This document shows positions 17,048 to 17,858 of a DNA stretch of 17,858 nt, one piece after another. This DNA is from Bremia lactucae (taxonomy: Eukaryota; Oomycota; Peronosporomycetes; Peronosporales; Peronosporaceae). The position numbers were made by a program, and so were the translations under genes. The stretch's first letter is position 1, and each line of letters opens with the position of its first letter. The stretch covers positions 664,830-682,687 of the forward strand of contig NC_090610.1 in NCBI RefSeq assembly GCF_004359215.1, written 5' to 3'. The notes under the pieces are model-generated. The model worked only from the letters and a program-made list of their open reading frames with translations, made no database searches and had not been told where the DNA came from.

Positions 17048-17858
17048 ATGGACGTGTTAGATGATAATGGAAATCCGTATCGCGTTTCGCGTGATAGCTA
17101 CTCCTTTCTAAGTGACATAGAAATGAGGGCAACGGTCGCGGGCCTACGTTGTTGCGAAATCGCAACAGCGAGGCGGACCGCCAAAAAACGGTTGGGGTCA
17201 GTAGGGGCGCAACACCCTACTGATCGAGCAACTCAAGAGAATTTGCAAATCACTTGACTTAAGTTGCTCCATACACATATATATATATATATATATATCT
17301 GCACCTGGTGATGAGGTATCCCTCATCACCTTGAAATTAAAAGTGACAGATGATTTGTCACTCAGAGCCCTAGTGGACTGTCGGGCGTCGAATAACTTTA
17401 TTTTCGCCAATCGCTAGAGGGTCGTAGGCTCAAATATGTTGAGCGCGACATCCCTCCAACGAGGATCACGGTGCGTCTAGCGAGAGGCGCATCGATAATA
17501 GTGATGAAACGACATGGGAAATTTCACTCCACGTTAAAAGATTTACAGTATGATGATGATTTCATCGTACTGGATTTGGATGAAAAAATTGATGTCATCC
17601 TCGGTTTACCTTGGCTCAGAAAGTATAGGCCAGGAATCAGCTGGCAGCATCGATCCGTAAAGATGCCTGCCACTTGTTCATCAGATGGCCATTTGATGAA
17701 CGTCTGGAAGCGTCCACAAGCGTGTGGATGTACTACGAGTGAGTGCGATGGCCTCGCTTGTGGGGGTACGGTCGTTAGTACGACTGCACAATATCACACT
17801 GTAATTACTAATCACACTGTGGAGTCAGCTGTCGGCGGCTGTGCGAATGCACAGGCAG
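17048..17858 (+). pseudogene. Gag-protease part of a second Ty3/Gypsy copy (A'), cut by the window edge
   Basis: Up to 17546 this equals 3330-3828, including the defective protease site DCR and the two-base frameshift. From 17547 it is a related but different copy. It keeps the Arg codon where element A has TGA (so the frame reads ISWQHRSVKMPATCSSDGHL), lacks A's 9-bp tandem duplication, reads ILGLPWLRKY where A reads ILALPWLRKY, and has a 3-bp insertion near 17763. It therefore looks less decayed than A in this stretch. Sequence right of 17858 would show whether the pol gene is intact. Confidence 0.8.
17277..17298. repeat. (AT)11 microsatellite (copy 2)
   Basis: Same unit count as at 3559-3580. 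Confidence 0.97.

Larger units (their letters stand above)
13719..17546. repeat. Long direct repeat, copy 2
   Basis: This is the second copy of 1-3828. Position 13719 is not a structural junction, because the pogo transposase reading frame runs straight through it from 13180. The right boundary is structural: after 17546 the sequence stays collinear with copy 1 but shows many substitutions and small indels to the end of the window. The breakpoint of identity therefore lies within the protease region of a Ty3/Gypsy element. Confidence 0.93.

Overview
The window reads as nuclear DNA of a filamentous eukaryote, most likely an oomycete of the Peronosporales (Phytophthora or a downy mildew). This is inferred from a eukaryotic cytosolic aspartyl-tRNA synthetase with one 72-bp GT-AG intron, embedded in decayed Ty3/Gypsy retroelements and a pogo/Tigger-type transposase whose residual proteins resemble oomycete families. 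No similarity search was possible, so the taxon is an inference.

Layout. 1-712: 3' end of a broken pogo-like transposase (+). 1111-2718: intact two-exon aspartyl-tRNA synthetase (-). 2719-3303: short promoter interval, then LTR-like DNA. 3330-6780: broken Ty3/Gypsy element A (+). 6844-7654: Gag fragment B (-). 7715-8017: candidate LTR. 8150 to about 9069: Gag-like fragment C (+). 9070-13120: broken chromodomain-bearing Ty3/Gypsy element D (-). About 13180-14430: the fuller pogo-like transposase pseudogene (+). 14829-16436: a second synthetase gene. 17048-17858: start of a second, slightly different copy of element A.

Positions 1-3828 recur at 13719-17546 with an offset of exactly 13718 and no difference found where I compared them, including an 11-unit AT microsatellite. 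At 3829/17547 the copies abruptly become diverged but still collinear Gypsy sequence. This is either a very recent duplication with its breakpoint in a retroelement, or an assembly join. The synthetase is the only intact gene.

The most unusual signal is that element A, fragment C and the LTR-like DNA are packed with short, near-perfect hairpins. About 31 stems of at least 7 pairs lie in 3.3 kb of former coding sequence, including a 26-bp perfect palindrome. Neighbouring element D does not show this by eye. Where two copies of the hairpin-rich family can be compared, most differences inside stems exchange Watson-Crick for G.U pairs, which suggests (but does not prove) selection on RNA structure.
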